Assembly: GCA_900208305.1 (NCBI GenBank)
Contig: OAPG01000010.1
Location: forward strand, 248,001-312,000
Reading direction: 5' to 3'
DNA length: 64,000 bases
From: Melanopsichium pennsylvanicum
Taxonomy: Eukaryota > Basidiomycota > Ustilaginomycetes > Ustilaginales
Below, piece after piece: positions 29,900 through 40,256 of the stretch. Below the pieces are notes generated by a model. It made no database searches and had not been told where the DNA came from. It was given only the letters and a program-made list of their open reading frames with translations. The stretch's first letter is position 1; every line of letters begins with the position of its first letter. The position numbers were made by a program, and so were the translations under genes.

Positions 29900-31447
29900 A
29901 TGATCGACCTGACAGTAGCCTTTGTGTCGGTTCTTATGGCCACCGCATCGGCCTCGGCATATGAATATCCTGTCATTCCTGCAGACAAGACCACGCCCAC
30001 TCAAGCTCGCCTCTCGTTCTCAGCACTTAATGCCGTCTCAGTCGCATGGAACACATACGAAAAGATCGCTCAACCCTGTGTCTCTTACGGTACCTCGCCA
30101 ACCACACTGGACAAGAAGGCCTGTTCGAGCACATCAAACACCTATGCTACTTCACGAACTTGGTTCAATAATGTCGTGCTTCCCGATCTCGCCCCAGGAA
30201 CCAACTATTACTATAAGATTGAAAGCACCAATAGCACCACTCTTTCTTTCAAATCTGCCCGTGCGCCTGGCGACACATCCGCGTTTAGCGTAAATGCAGT
30301 AGTCGATATGGGCGTCTACGGTGCAGATGGTTACACCACCACGATGAAACGTGACATTCCATTTATACCCCCTTCGCTCACTCACTCGACTATCGACCAA
30401 CTTGCGTCAAGCAAGGATGACTATGACATGATTGTTTTCCCAGGAGATTTTGCGTACGCAGACGACTGGTATTTGCGTCCTCAGAATCTGTTGGATGGCA
30501 AAGATGCTTATGCTGCCATCACCGAGCTTTTCTTCAACCAGTTGAGCTATGTTTCCTCCATCAAACCATTGATGGTAGGACCAGGAAATCATGAGGCAGC
30601 ATGTAGAGAGGTTGCCTACTACCAAGGTGCATGTCCTCAAGGCCAGTACAACTTTACCGACTTCAATGCTCGATTTGGTTCCAATATGCCCACCACCTTC
30701 CCCTCGTCGAGCAGCGTTGCGGTAGCGAAAGCAAATGCGACAGCAGCGCAGGCATTAGCTCTTGCTCCGTTCTGGTATAGCTTCGAATATGGTATGGTCC
30801 ATTTCATTTCCCTTGATACCGAAACTGACTTCCCCAGCGCTCCTGATACGAGTAATCTCGATGCTGGTCCGTTTGGACGTGCCAATCAGCAGTTGGACTT
30901 CCTCAAGGCTGATTTGGCGTCTGTCGATCGAACAATCACTCCCTGGATCATCGCTACTGGACATCGTCCTTGGTATTCCACTGGAGGCAGCGACAACATC
31001 TGCACTGAATGTCAAACCGCATTCGAAGATCTTTTCTACCAATACGGTGTAGACCTCTTTGTCGCTGGACACGTGCACAATCTTCAACGCCAACATCCCA
31101 CTTATAAAGGCACCGTGGACGTCGCTGGATTGAACAATCCAAAGGCACCTTGGTACATTGTCGCAGGTGCAGCAGGTAACATTGAAGGTTTGAGCAGTGC
31201 AGGTACCATACCGGCGTACAACGCATTTATCGATGATAGCCATAATGGTTACGCACGTCTCACCTTCGAAACCAAAAATAAGCTTCGTGTCGACATGATC
31301 CATTCCACCGATGGAAGCGTGCTAGATTCAGCGACATTGACAAAGGATCACAAAGACCAATTCGTTCGTCAAACCGTTCCTGCATCAGTGAAGAAGCGTA
31401 ACTGGCTTAGATCGCTTTTCGGAGCAGCCTTCAAGCGCGATATTTAA
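29900..31447 (+). CDS. Secreted purple acid phosphatase
   Basis: The 515-residue protein begins with a signal peptide (cleavage near Ala 20). Residues about 30-125 form the fibronectin-like N-terminal domain of purple acid phosphatases, and the metallophosphoesterase domain follows. The metal-ligand blocks appear in order: DMG (136-138), GDFAY (182-186), GNHE (229-232), ATGHRPWY and the final GHVHNLQR. These carry the Asp, Asn, His and Tyr residues that hold the Fe-metal pair; the usual red-colour tyrosine is in GDFAY. It hydrolyses phosphate monoesters outside the cell or in the wall, and such genes are often induced by phosphate starvation. Several N-x-S/T sites are present. The C-terminal basic tail (KKRNWLRSLFGAAFKR) is unusual and could be removed or interact with the wall. 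Confidence 0.93.
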   Translation: MIDLTVAFVSVLMATASASAYEYPVIPADKTTPTQARLSFSALNAVSVAWNTYEKIAQPCVSYGTSPTTLDKKACSSTSNTYATSRTWFNNVVLPDLAPGTNYYYKIESTNSTTLSFKSARAPGDTSAFSVNAVVDMGVYGADGYTTTMKRDIPFIPPSLTHSTIDQLASSKDDYDMIVFPGDFAYADDWYLRPQNLLDGKDAYAAITELFFNQLSYVSSIKPLMVGPGNHEAACREVAYYQGACPQGQYNFTDFNARFGSNMPTTFPSSSSVAVAKANATAAQALALAPFWYSFEYGMVHFISLDTETDFPSAPDTSNLDAGPFGRANQQLDFLKADLASVDRTITPWIIATGHRPWYSTGGSDNICTECQTAFEDLFYQYGVDLFVAGHVHNLQRQHPTYKGTVDVAGLNNPKAPWYIVAGAAGNIEGLSSAGTIPAYNAFIDDSHNGYARLTFETKNKLRVDMIHSTDGSVLDSATLTKDHKDQFVRQTVPASVKKRNWLRSLFGAAFKRDI

Positions 31448-31466
31448 AAGCCATCATCTCAAGTCG

Positions 31467-31498
<32 letters not shown>

Positions 31499-31629
31499 TT
31501 TTCTATGTAATTATTCCTCGCAGTCTCGAAACTCAAGGTCGCAAGGGTCGCTATTTCGTGCTGATTGCGAAATACTTCGTGATACAAATACAGATGCAAA
31601 GATGGAGAAATAAAAGTGGAAGATCAGAG

Positions 31630-32426
31630 CTAAAAGTCATCGATGATGGATCCACCCCGATGCAAGTTGTCGAGCTGCGTTATGGATGTCGAGGTCTGTA
31701 CAGCACACCGAAACGAGAGCAAGACATTATCAGCTTCCTAAGCCTCTTGTATCCATGAGTGACTGGCACGTGAGACTTACTAGATGGATATGGGCCTCGA
31801 TCTGGGACAGTTTGTCTATCGCTCGATCGCGTTTTCTGTAAGGGTGTAAGAGTCAAAGGTAGAATCCGATCAACATCGAATTCAACATTTCGAGCGAAGC
31901 AGCAAGTTCCGTTACGAGAAGACGTGGACCTACGTTTCCAACAAATTGAGCTTCTTTGTAATGTAAGCCCTAGCTTCCCTATTCGACAATTGTGCGTAAA
32001 AGTTGGCCAACCCTAACGAAATGATCGGCTTTTCATCGTGCAATCTGCCAAACGTACCAAAAACTTTTCTTGGTCAGTATGATTCATATCTCTTTTCATG
32101 ATCAACATGCATCTGAATTGGAGGAGGACAACGTACAATTGCGTCTCGGCAGCAACTCCACCTCCAATGTCTGCCAACAGCGTCGCGTTTTTGCCTGCAA
32201 CTTTTACATCTTTCATTCGGTCCTCATCGGTATCCAAGCTCCTCAGTGTATCTCTCAATTTTTTGTACTCGTCGATCTGAGTAACGACACTTTGATGGTC
32301 GCGATTAGCCTTGTCAAGATCGGGCAGAAGGCGGTTTGTAAGGAAGGAACGAGATTTGGCTAGAGCATCGGCGGTCTCTACTTTTGTGGCTTCGTCGATT
32401 TCTGATTCCTGTTGAAAGCGATCCAT
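31630..32426 (-). CDS. UXT-type prefoldin-alpha protein (four exons)
   Basis: The model complement(join(31630..31695,31781..31835,31934..32068,32137..32426)) gives 181 residues. Donors are GTACGT, GTAGGT and GTAAGT; acceptors are CCAAG, TACAG and TACAG, with introns of 68, 98 and 85 nt. The N-terminal helix (LLPDLDKANRDHQSVVTQIDEYKKLRDTLRSL) and a C-terminal helix with AYITKKLNLLE and IEAHIHL match the alpha-prefoldin coiled-coil pair of UXT, with ADIGGG as the beta-turn start. UXT belongs to the URI/R2TP prefoldin-like complex that assists assembly of RNA polymerase and PIKK complexes. The first intron's acceptor is the least certain part. The start at 32426 is the first ATG. It is head-to-head with the LYR gene at 32801. 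Confidence 0.62.
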
Positions 32427-32800
32427 GATGTCCTTCCTCTTCAATGTACGGTGCTAGTGAAATGGAGGGCGGTGATTAAAGACGATCAGCTGAAGGAGAA
32501 GTGGTACAAGGGAAAGCGGATGACGTTGAGATGATTGGAAGATATGATATTTTTTGGTGGTCGGCTAAGCAAAAAAAAAGCGAGTCCTGAAAATGCTTTA
32601 ATCACTCTTTCGAGTGTCGAGCAAAGTGACAGCTGCTCAAGTCATATAGCTCTTGCCATTTGACCTTCGACATCTTTGCAACACCACATTCATATCAGAC
32701 ATCTCTACATCACTTCTGGATTTTCTGAATATAGCTACTTAGGTGCAACTGTCGTACCACTCTCTCGACTTCTCTTTCCGCATTAACTCGAACAGACACC
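32427..32800. promoter_or_regulatory. Bidirectional promoter between UXT-like and LYR genes
   Basis: A 374-bp interval separates the divergent start codons, so both promoters must lie here. An A run at 32570-32579 is present; no TATA box is evident. Confidence 0.5.
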
Positions 32801-33319
32801 ATGCCACCTCTCGGACATCCATTACGGGCGAGAGCCATCGGACTTTATAAAGAGGTGTGCTTCTGTCTCTTTCGCTAGCCTACTCTCTCATCCTCGATCT
32901 TATCGACGGATGAGAAGCAGCTTTCGTCGAGACCAATGCTGAAGCCGGTGATGGCTGACATGTGCGCTTTTGCCCCCTTTTATATTCTACATCTTGCTTC
33001 GATCGCAGCTTCACCGACTTGGAAGAGATTACCCAAATCCAGGCTACAACTTTCTAGGCAAGCTTCGAAGCATGTTTGCTAAGAACGCCCACCTCACAGA
33101 CGAGAAAGAGATCAAGGCGAAATTAGATCTTGCCGAGTACATCAAGAAAGGTGAGTCTATTTCAAGCTATGCAATTCGCCACTTTCGAAACGACTCTGTT
33201 GCTCAGCTTGTACCTTCATTCTGGTCTTTTGTGCCTAAATGTTGGCGTGCGCAGAAACGGAGACGTTGTATTCGCTCAAAAAGTATAGAACTATGCGCCG
33301 GCGCTACGTTCAGGATTAG
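32801..33319 (+). CDS. LYRM5/ETFRF1-type LYR protein (three exons)
   Basis: The model join(32801..32854,33009..33150,33255..33319) gives 86 residues, close to the 90 of animal LYRM5. Exon 1 carries LRARAIGLYKE with the LYK variant of the LYR motif at residues 15-17. Exon 2 starts after CGCAG with LHRLGRDYPNPGYNFLGKLR, and exon 3 gives ETLYSLKKYRTMRRRY before the stop. Donors are GTGTGC and GTGAGT, acceptors GCAG; the introns are 154 and 104 nt. Each block matches LYRM5, which removes FAD from the mitochondrial electron transfer flavoprotein and so restrains fatty-acid and branched-chain oxidation. The protein works in the mitochondrial matrix; small LYR proteins usually have no cleaved presequence. 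Confidence 0.88.
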
Positions 33320-33584
33320 ATTTAATATGACAGGCCAGACCTTGCGTCCCTTTACTGCGTAGTTTGTATTTGTACCAGCCAATTAGCATGCCACCATCTT
33401 CCCACTCTCTGTGTTTTTACGATGGGTCGTTGATAAGATTTGAAAGATACAAGACTCAATCTGAACATGCTCCATGAATCACAAGTTTCTTAGCTCGAAG
33501 ACCAACGAATCGAATTCGTGATACAAATGACATTAGAAGAATAAAGAAATCGCATTCCAAACAGTCGCTTAGTCCAATGCTAGT

Positions 33585-34583
33585 TTACAGACGGGGCTGG
33601 AACTGGATGCTCTGACCGCCATCGACGACAATACCAGTACCAGTGCAGTGAGCGCCAGCGCGGGAAGCGAAGAACATGGCAACACCGCCAATGTCCTCTG
33701 GGGTACCGACACGGCCGGTGGGCTGAACGCCTTCGAGCAAGTCCCTATTCTCCTCGAGACCGTATGCGGTCATACGCGAAGGAAAGACACCAGGGCAGAT
33801 GGCGTTGACCATGATAAACTTTTCTGCGAGCGAGTTGGCGAGGACCCTGGTAAGGTGGAGCGAAGCCGCTTTCGAGGGTTGGTCTGCAAAATGATCCACA
33901 CAAGTAGAACGAGTAGCAGATATTGTCAGTACACTGGTTTGAGGACGCCTGGACACATTATCAGACGAAAGAATGGAATCGAGGCAAGAGGGAGGAAACT
34001 TACAAGAGTAGGTACCATTTCCGGCAGCGCTCAAACCACCTTCAGCCAATGGCACGATTGCGGCGGTAGAAGCAATGTTGAGCACGGCAGCATGCTCAGT
34101 GTTGCTCTTTCCTTGCTCAAGGAGTGGAAGGAGTGCAACGGTGAGATAGAACTGCGACTTGACATTGAGATCAAACACCTTGTCCCAACCCTTCTGCTCT
34201 GGAAAGTCAATCATTGGCGCACCCCAAGTGAGACCCGAGTTATTGACAAGAATGTCGAGTCTGGATTCGGCCTTCTTGACCTGCTCAGCAAGAGCATCAC
34301 AGCCGGCCTTGCTACCGACATCGGCCTGAAGAGCAACGCACAGCTTCTTGCTGCCCTTGGGATCGCTGGGGGCGAGCTTGCTGAGTTGGATGGCAACTTT
34401 TTCAAGATCGGCAAGCTTTCGGGATGCAATGTAGACCTTGGCACCATTGCGGACGTAGGTGGCGGCGATCATCTTGCCAATGCCGGTACCACCACCGGTA
34501 ACGAGGGCGATCTTGCCATCGAGAGAGAAGAGCCGGTTGGCGCCCAATTCAGGCATGACATCGGGGGCTGCGTCTTTGGGCAT
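33585..34583 (-). CDS. Short-chain dehydrogenase (two exons, intron in the Tyr codon)
   Basis: The model complement(join(33585..33883,34004..34583)) gives 292 residues. Seen in order are TGGGTGIG (cofactor glycine motif), NNSG, a catalytic-serine region (NIAST) and, only after splicing, YSYQPSKAA with the Tyr-x-x-x-Lys pair. The GTAAGT donor follows the first base of the Tyr codon; the 120-nt intron ends in TTTTGCAG. A PG motif and a C-terminal VVDGGQS follow, as in classical SDRs. The closest recognisable group is NADP-dependent oxidoreductases resembling RhlG-type 3-oxoacyl-ACP reductases or gluconate dehydrogenases. The substrate is not deducible. No targeting signal is seen. It is head-to-head with twinfilin. 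Confidence 0.92.
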   Translation of the reverse strand: MPKDAAPDVMPELGANRLFSLDGKIALVTGGGTGIGKMIAATYVRNGAKVYIASRKLADLEKVAIQLSKLAPSDPKGSKKLCVALQADVGSKAGCDALAEQVKKAESRLDILVNNSGLTWGAPMIDFPEQKGWDKVFDLNVKSQFYLTVALLPLLEQGKSNTEHAAVLNIASTAAIVPLAEGGLSAAGNGTYSCKFPPSCLDSILSSDNVSRRPQTSVLTISATRSTCVDHFADQPSKAASLHLTRVLANSLAEKFIMVNAICPGVFPSRMTAYGLEENRDLLEGVQPTGRVGTPEDIGGVAMFFASRAGAHCTGTGIVVDGGQSIQFQPRL

Positions 34584-35376
34584 TTTTGCTGCTTACTATG
34601 AAACTTAATGGCGGGGAAGACGATGAATTGGGTAAGCACGGGAGGAGATGTGAGGATGAATTTGTGTGGCCCTGCGGCGGGTCAGGCAATTGATTCAAAG
34701 CTGAGAGACTTGTGTGCACCATCAGGGCTGATTTGTAGCGGAAAGCGCTTGAGAAGCAACACGTAGCAGCTCAGTGCGATACAGTAATGTACATTTTCAT
34801 TCTAGTTGACGGGCTGCCCAACGTCGGACCACGGTTGGGTTGGACAAGGCCCGAAGCAAAATGTCAGCTCGGGTGTGCTGTCTGAATGAGTAGCCGGTGC
34901 GATCGCATAGACTGCCGGATTAACAGTTCGACACCGGCCACATCGGCATCAAAAGAAAGAGAGAAAGAAAGAAAGATGAAAAAGCAGATCGCACGACAAT
35001 TTGTTCAGCATGTGAGATCGGCATTTAAATCAAAAGTGAAAAGATTAGAGCCAATTCGGACGAGATGCACAGATTCAGGGTTGGGCGATGCTGCACGGTC
35101 CAACTCTACACACTCCACATGGTGATGGTTAGTTCGTGTTGGAGTTGGAAGCACAGCATTTGCTGGCCACAGTGTCCCACCAATGTACAGGCACATGTGG
35201 TGCCCGCTCAGATGATCCCTCTCTCTCGATTCACAGTTCCATTCCGGCGCGATCAGGAGCTGACAGCTTCAAGTCAAGTTAAAAGTATATGCGTACACAA
35301 TAATCATCGAACCCTCAACACCATCATCCTTCCCTGTTATTCCATTTGGATCTTCACCTCACACATCTTGGCCAGT
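34584..35376. other. Divergent promoter region
   Basis: About 790 nt between the SDR and twinfilin start codons. A GAAA-rich stretch lies at 34960-34980. No defined motif was recognised. Confidence 0.4.
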
Positions 35377-37236
35377 ATGTCCAACATTCCAATCTCGGAA
35401 GATTTGGCCAAAGCCTTCCAAGAGGCTGACGAATCCATCCGTGCCATTCTCGCCCAGAACGATGGTGGGTATCTCAAACTGGTCTCAACCGCTCCACCGT
35501 CCAGCGATGATTTGAGCGACAAGGAAGATTTTATTCCTGTCCTCTCAAAGCTGTTTGCCAACGATCCCCAACGTAGTGGCTACGCGCTGTATCGACTCGA
35601 CACTCAATCTGCTTCCGGTGATTGGGAATGGCTGTGCTGCTCCTATCAGCCTGATGGAGCCAAGATCAAGGAAAAAATGCAATATGCCATCACACGATCC
35701 TCTCTCATGGCTGGATTGACTGAACGCAACTTTCTCGACACCATCTTTGGAGCTACACCCAAAGATTTTTTCTGGCCGACCAAGTTGAGAAACGCCAGGA
35801 AGCACGATTATCAAAATCCTCAACTCAAGACAGCGGGTGTCAGGGCCAGCGAGGCAGCAGGTACGGGTGTTGGCGCAGCCAGGAGGAATTTCGGCTCGGT
35901 TGGCAAGTCGAACTCGCTGAAAACAGGCGACGAAGAGAATGCTTCGAATCTCAATGCCACTTCGGGTGTCACTGGTGTCAGCTCTACTCGTGGTGCGAAC
36001 TCAGAACGCCCTCAGCCAGTCCCTGAAGCCAAACAGCCAGCGTTGACTTCGCCTCCCACCCCAAAGCGATACAACTCGCACGAATTTACTTCAGCTTTCA
36101 AGAGTCCTAGCCCTCCTGCTTCGGAGCAGCCTAATGAAGAATCTATCCCTAAATCTCAGGACACGAGCAAAGAGCAAGAATCCACATCAACCTCAACATC
36201 TGACAATGCCAAGCAATTCGCTTCGGAGATCCAAGCTCCTCAAGAGCCTTCGACACCTGCCGTCGCTGCAGGACAAGTGGACAAGCTTTCACAACCCACG
36301 GTGCCATCCGTCTCTACCCTCAACGCGGCTGCGGGCGTCGCTTCAGCAACCGACGCCAACGAGTCTGTATCCAAGGTCACGGAAGCCGAGCAAGAATTCG
36401 CCGAAACAAGAGCTCCTCAAGAACCGCCTACACCCTCAGCTCAAGAATTGGAAAAGCCTTTTTCGCAGCCTACGTTGCCGACGTCGCTTGACCAAGCCAG
36501 GATCGGCACCGACAAGCCGCAAGAAAAGAGCGCCATCTGCATCGGATCTGGCACTGGACCATCAGAGGGTGGACTGACACAGCGCGAGGAGGAGTTGGCG
36601 GAGTTGCGAAGGTTGCAAGCTACCGAACGTGCTGGGAACGGATCTGGCAGTTCAGAAAGAGGTGCGGGTGGCCCAGATTTGGGATTCAAGTGGGGCGATG
36701 GCGTGCAAGAGGCGATCCAAGGTCTTGCATCCACAGCGTCAGGCACTTCTGAGTGGAACCTCGTGGTGCTTGCCATCGACCTTCGTAGCGAGACGGTGGA
36801 GCTCGAGTCGCCACCGCGATTCGTTCCTGCTGCAGATCTGCGCTCGGCACTGAGTGCAAATGATCCCAGGATCGCGTTCTACAGGTTGGACAATGTGTCT
36901 ATGTCAACATCGGACGAGAGTGTGGTAGCCATGTTGTACTGCTGTCCCGCTTCGAGCGGCGTCAAGGCAAGGATGATTTACTCGAGCAACGTGCTGATCA
37001 TTCTGAACCACGTCAAAAGCTTTAGTGGTATGCGCGTTGTCAAGAAGCTAGAAGCCTCGGACAGGGGCGATTTGACGCATGCATTCGTGTCAAGCGAGAT
37101 CGAGCAAGTGCTCGCTCAGGAGAGGCACAAGTTTGCTAGTACAGGATTCGAGGGTGAAGCACCGCAGACCATCACAAGAGCTGAAGGTGCAGGATTTTCT
37201 CGGCCTAAAAAGGCTGGCGCTTCGAGTCGACAGTAA
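35377..37236 (+). CDS. Twinfilin with an expanded linker
   Basis: The 619-residue protein has two ADF-homology domains: residues about 4-140 and about 455-590. The first contains YALYRLD and an actin-binding helix region KIKEKMQYAITRS; the second has the matching FYRLD and VKARMIYSSNV. Twinfilins bind actin monomers and cap barbed ends in the cytosol. Typical members are about 330-350 residues; here a Ser/Pro/Glu-rich linker of some 310 residues separates the domains, with EEELAELRRLQA suggesting a short coiled coil near its end. The C-terminal tail contains KxxRPKK-type basic residues, like the capping-protein-binding tail. The upstream frame extends to 35065, but 35377 starts the first domain properly. 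Confidence 0.93.
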   Translation: MSNIPISEDLAKAFQEADESIRAILAQNDGGYLKLVSTAPPSSDDLSDKEDFIPVLSKLFANDPQRSGYALYRLDTQSASGDWEWLCCSYQPDGAKIKEKMQYAITRSSLMAGLTERNFLDTIFGATPKDFFWPTKLRNARKHDYQNPQLKTAGVRASEAAGTGVGAARRNFGSVGKSNSLKTGDEENASNLNATSGVTGVSSTRGANSERPQPVPEAKQPALTSPPTPKRYNSHEFTSAFKSPSPPASEQPNEESIPKSQDTSKEQESTSTSTSDNAKQFASEIQAPQEPSTPAVAAGQVDKLSQPTVPSVSTLNAAAGVASATDANESVSKVTEAEQEFAETRAPQEPPTPSAQELEKPFSQPTLPTSLDQARIGTDKPQEKSAICIGSGTGPSEGGLTQREEELAELRRLQATERAGNGSGSSERGAGGPDLGFKWGDGVQEAIQGLASTASGTSEWNLVVLAIDLRSETVELESPPRFVPAADLRSALSANDPRIAFYRLDNVSMSTSDESVVAMLYCCPASSGVKARMIYSSNVLIILNHVKSFSGMRVVKKLEASDRGDLTHAFVSSEIEQVLAQERHKFASTGFEGEAPQTITRAEGAGFSRPKKAGASSRQ

Positions 37237-38126
37237 GCCCATCCATCGCTCTTGCCCATCGAATCTTTGCATTTCAGATAGAGGGGACGAAAAGTAGACA
37301 TGGAAATGAGATTTCGGCAACAAATTCGAGCAACCTAGTTGTACAGTACTGTGTGCGTGAGAGCATGTCAGGAGATGTCAAGCAAAGAGTGTCTGTCTAC
37401 ATGTCAGAATGCGGGTAAAAAGAAATGTAGACTCATTTCCGGGGCAGTGCAATTGAGGCATGTCACGACTTTGAAGCCGCGCATCATGGAGAGTTAAGAG
37501 TAAGTTAGTTAGCGTCTCTGAGAACCGCCATGGAAAATCACAATGGATTGAAAGATTGGGGAAATTTTGGCATTTGAATTGATTCTAAATCACTGTAGTA
37601 TAGCGCGTTTTTGAAGCGTCGATACAAATACCATATCATTATGAATATCACACTTGCTTTCTGCCTTTGCACTTGTTTTTCTTGTTCTGACTTTTAATTT
37701 TTAGATTTAATGTGATGGAAAATGCACTATGCACAGGACTGCACGTTTACCAAAGTGCATACCTGAGACTGTTCCTGTGCATCCGAAAAAGTTGAACAAG
37801 TTAGACACTACTACAGTAAATATTGATTAATACAGTACGTTGATCCGGGGGGAATGCATGCGAGCATTCGCCACAACATTGCTTCAGAGACCCTCTCTCC
37901 AAACATCATATGCTTGCATTACATCCAAACGCGCTTGTGTACCTCTTTTCGCACATCTTACCCCTGCTCATCTTGTTATCGTCTTGTTATCATCTTGTTA
38001 TCATCACTTTATTCCTCCTGTTTAAACCTCAACCATCACAACCGCTCCACATCTCACACACAATTTTGCAAGGCTTGGTCTCTTTTAGCAGCAATAGCAC
38101 AGTCGAACCAGGGCTTACACTTGACA
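37237..38126. other. Intergenic region with palindromes of the ACAGTACTGT type
   Basis: No gene; the frame before 38127 is open but has a chance composition. A perfect ACAGTACTGT palindrome lies at 37343-37352 and related TACAGTA elements at 37811-37840. Confidence 0.5.
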
Positions 38127-40256
38127 ATGCCGCATCGACACCATCGTCACCGGACACTGCGTCTGCGAAAGCATCGACTGATCGATCCCAGCTCTACCAA
38201 CAACAATGCTCTTCCGTTACAGACTCTTCCACCTCATCAAAGCTCACCATCAGACTCTTCCACCTCTCCCTCCTCGAAGCAGCCACACGATGCTGGAGCA
38301 ACCTCTGCACCTGAATCCTCATCTTCCAACATCTCTCCTCACCTCGACGCTCAACTCGTCTTGGAATCACGCCGTAAAGCAGCCCAAGACGCACAGAATC
38401 TCGTAAAAGCCCGAGTTTTTCTCAACTCGGAAGTGCGTGGCGCATCTTTCAACGCGAATTCTTTCCAGCCCCAAGACGCTCTGATCCCTTCTCACCTGGG
38501 CTCGGTTACTTCAGAGACTGGCTCATATCTCGCTCGTCTGTCCGCTCAAGCTGAGGCCGCTTCCCATCGTAAGAAGCGAGGTGAAGCCCGAGACAATGAC
38601 GACGACAATGAGAGCATCTCTGAACAACACCATCATCGACACCGACCTGGTGCACACGGAATAGTGCGCAGAATGGCCGAGAAGCACCATAGAAAGGTAG
38701 AAAGAAGGGAGAAACAGAGACGTATGGAGAGACTGAGACGAATCGCAGCGCTGGACCCGCTTCGGGAGGGTGAAAGAGAAAAAGGCGCAGCCAAGGAGAC
38801 CACGTTTATGGCTTTGATCAGAAAGTATGGTCCCGTGGCTGAGGAAGATGCGAGGCGGGTTCGAAGCCGCGCTGATTCGCCGTTGCAGGAAGATATGGAG
38901 CGGGTCAATGATACCACAACCACCTCGGAGACATCTTCTATAGACGAGCACTCGGCATATTTGGTCGACACGCTCGAGATTGTCGACCCGGGAGTGTCGG
39001 CAGCTGGCCATCTGACTAACATTGGAAACTCGCTCATCTTCCCCAACATTCCGGGATTGTACGATCGTCGACCTGTGATCGATCTTCCCGCTCAACAAGT
39101 TGACCCAGTCGCCGCGAGCACTGAAGCCACGTTGCAGCTGGAAGAAGGACGTCATCCCGTCCAAGCCCCAACTTGTTCCAAGGCTGAACAAGATGACCTT
39201 CACCTGGATGCATACGTCCACGAGCTGCTCACCAAGAAACAAAAGGCCAAACGAGCCTGGCAAGGTATCTGGGCGTTTCTCAAAACGCCCGTGGGAGTCA
39301 TTGCAGGCATCTATGGCTTCCTCGTCGTGTTTGGCGGTGCAGCTTTGGTGTTGTTCTTGGTAGGTGCAATCGATGGCGGCAAGAACAAGGATTTTTGGGT
39401 TGAACTGTTCAGTCAGTTTGAAAACGGATTGTTTACGATAACTGGTGTGGGTTTGATCCCTTGGAGAGTGAGGGACACTTATAGGATGGCATGGATCGCT
39501 TATTATCAACATCTTACTTGGAGGTTGCGCAAAAGGCAAGGATTGCCTAAACTTGCGGATAAGAACGATGTTCCTACCGTCATCGCATCCAAAGTACACA
39601 AGAGGAAGGAGAAGAAAGGTGGTGCGACAAGGGACAATGACGATGGTGGTGCGTCGAGTGATGAGGAGGAGGACAGGACGAAACAACGCGAGCTCAGTAC
39701 GGATGCGGTGCTGTCTCCGCACCAGGCGCTGTACATGGACCATCTGCAAACCAAATTCTCGGAATCACAATCGTGGTATCGACCTCACGAGACGTTTACT
39801 CACCATGCGTTCAGTATTAACATTGCGCTCTGGATCACGATCTTGAACGATCTCAACTCGCTCTTTCAGTGTCTCATGTGTGGGTACATGTGGGGGTACG
39901 CTAACCACTACCATGACAGACCTGCTTGGAGTACGGGCACGTTCATGCCATGTAGTTTTCTGGCTGGTATTGGAGCTGCCGTGTTGATTTGGAAAGGAGG
40001 CGAGACGAGTAAGAAGAAACGTGAAGTGGAAGAGAAGCTGTTGGCGGCGTTTGCAAAGGATGTGGATGCTCGTGTCGAGGCGATGAGGGATGAGTTGAGG
40101 GCGAAACGGGATGAGAGTCGAGTGGATGCGGGAGTGATGACGGGGCTAGAGAGTGAGGCGAGCAAGATAGAGGAGAGAGGGGAATTGGCGGTGACAAGTG
40201 GGGTTGGGTTGAATCTCGATAGGCTTGCGGAGGAAGTTGCAGAAAACAAGTCGTAG
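38127..40256 (+). CDS. DUF2985-type fungal membrane protein
   Basis: The 709-residue product has a long basic, disordered N-terminal region (His/Arg-rich start, Ser/Gln-rich 30-80, a charged coiled coil near 175-225), then a segment beginning RAWQGIWAFLKTPVGVIAGIYGFLVVFGGAALVLFLVGAI with a transmembrane helix. FWVELFSQFENGLFTITGVGLIPWRVRDTYRM follows, the signature of the DUF2985 family, and then a second hydrophobic pair with FQCLMCGYMWGY and PCSFLAGIGAAVLIWKGGE. A Lys/Glu-rich coiled-coil C terminus closes it. DUF2985 members are fungal integral membrane proteins of unknown function. The ATG at 38127 is preferred over upstream frame extension because the extension has no family resemblance. 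Confidence 0.82.
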   Translation: MPHRHHRHRTLRLRKHRLIDPSSTNNNALPLQTLPPHQSSPSDSSTSPSSKQPHDAGATSAPESSSSNISPHLDAQLVLESRRKAAQDAQNLVKARVFLNSEVRGASFNANSFQPQDALIPSHLGSVTSETGSYLARLSAQAEAASHRKKRGEARDNDDDNESISEQHHHRHRPGAHGIVRRMAEKHHRKVERREKQRRMERLRRIAALDPLREGEREKGAAKETTFMALIRKYGPVAEEDARRVRSRADSPLQEDMERVNDTTTTSETSSIDEHSAYLVDTLEIVDPGVSAAGHLTNIGNSLIFPNIPGLYDRRPVIDLPAQQVDPVAASTEATLQLEEGRHPVQAPTCSKAEQDDLHLDAYVHELLTKKQKAKRAWQGIWAFLKTPVGVIAGIYGFLVVFGGAALVLFLVGAIDGGKNKDFWVELFSQFENGLFTITGVGLIPWRVRDTYRMAWIAYYQHLTWRLRKRQGLPKLADKNDVPTVIASKVHKRKEKKGGATRDNDDGGASSDEEEDRTKQRELSTDAVLSPHQALYMDHLQTKFSESQSWYRPHETFTHHAFSINIALWITILNDLNSLFQCLMCGYMWGYANHYHDRPAWSTGTFMPCSFLAGIGAAVLIWKGGETSKKKREVEEKLLAAFAKDVDARVEAMRDELRAKRDESRVDAGVMTGLESEASKIEERGELAVTSGVGLNLDRLAEEVAENKS

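Noticed and set aside
33648..34601. 317-codon plus-strand frame over the SDR
   Set aside because: Antisense shadow of the SDR at 33585-34583.
37854..38126. Upstream extension of the DUF2985 gene
   Set aside because: The frame is open but the sequence has no family resemblance, and 38127 is a good start with an ATG.
38523..39749. 408-codon minus-strand frame inside the DUF2985 gene
   Set aside because: Shadow of the coding strand; no domain, and the plus strand gene is well supported.
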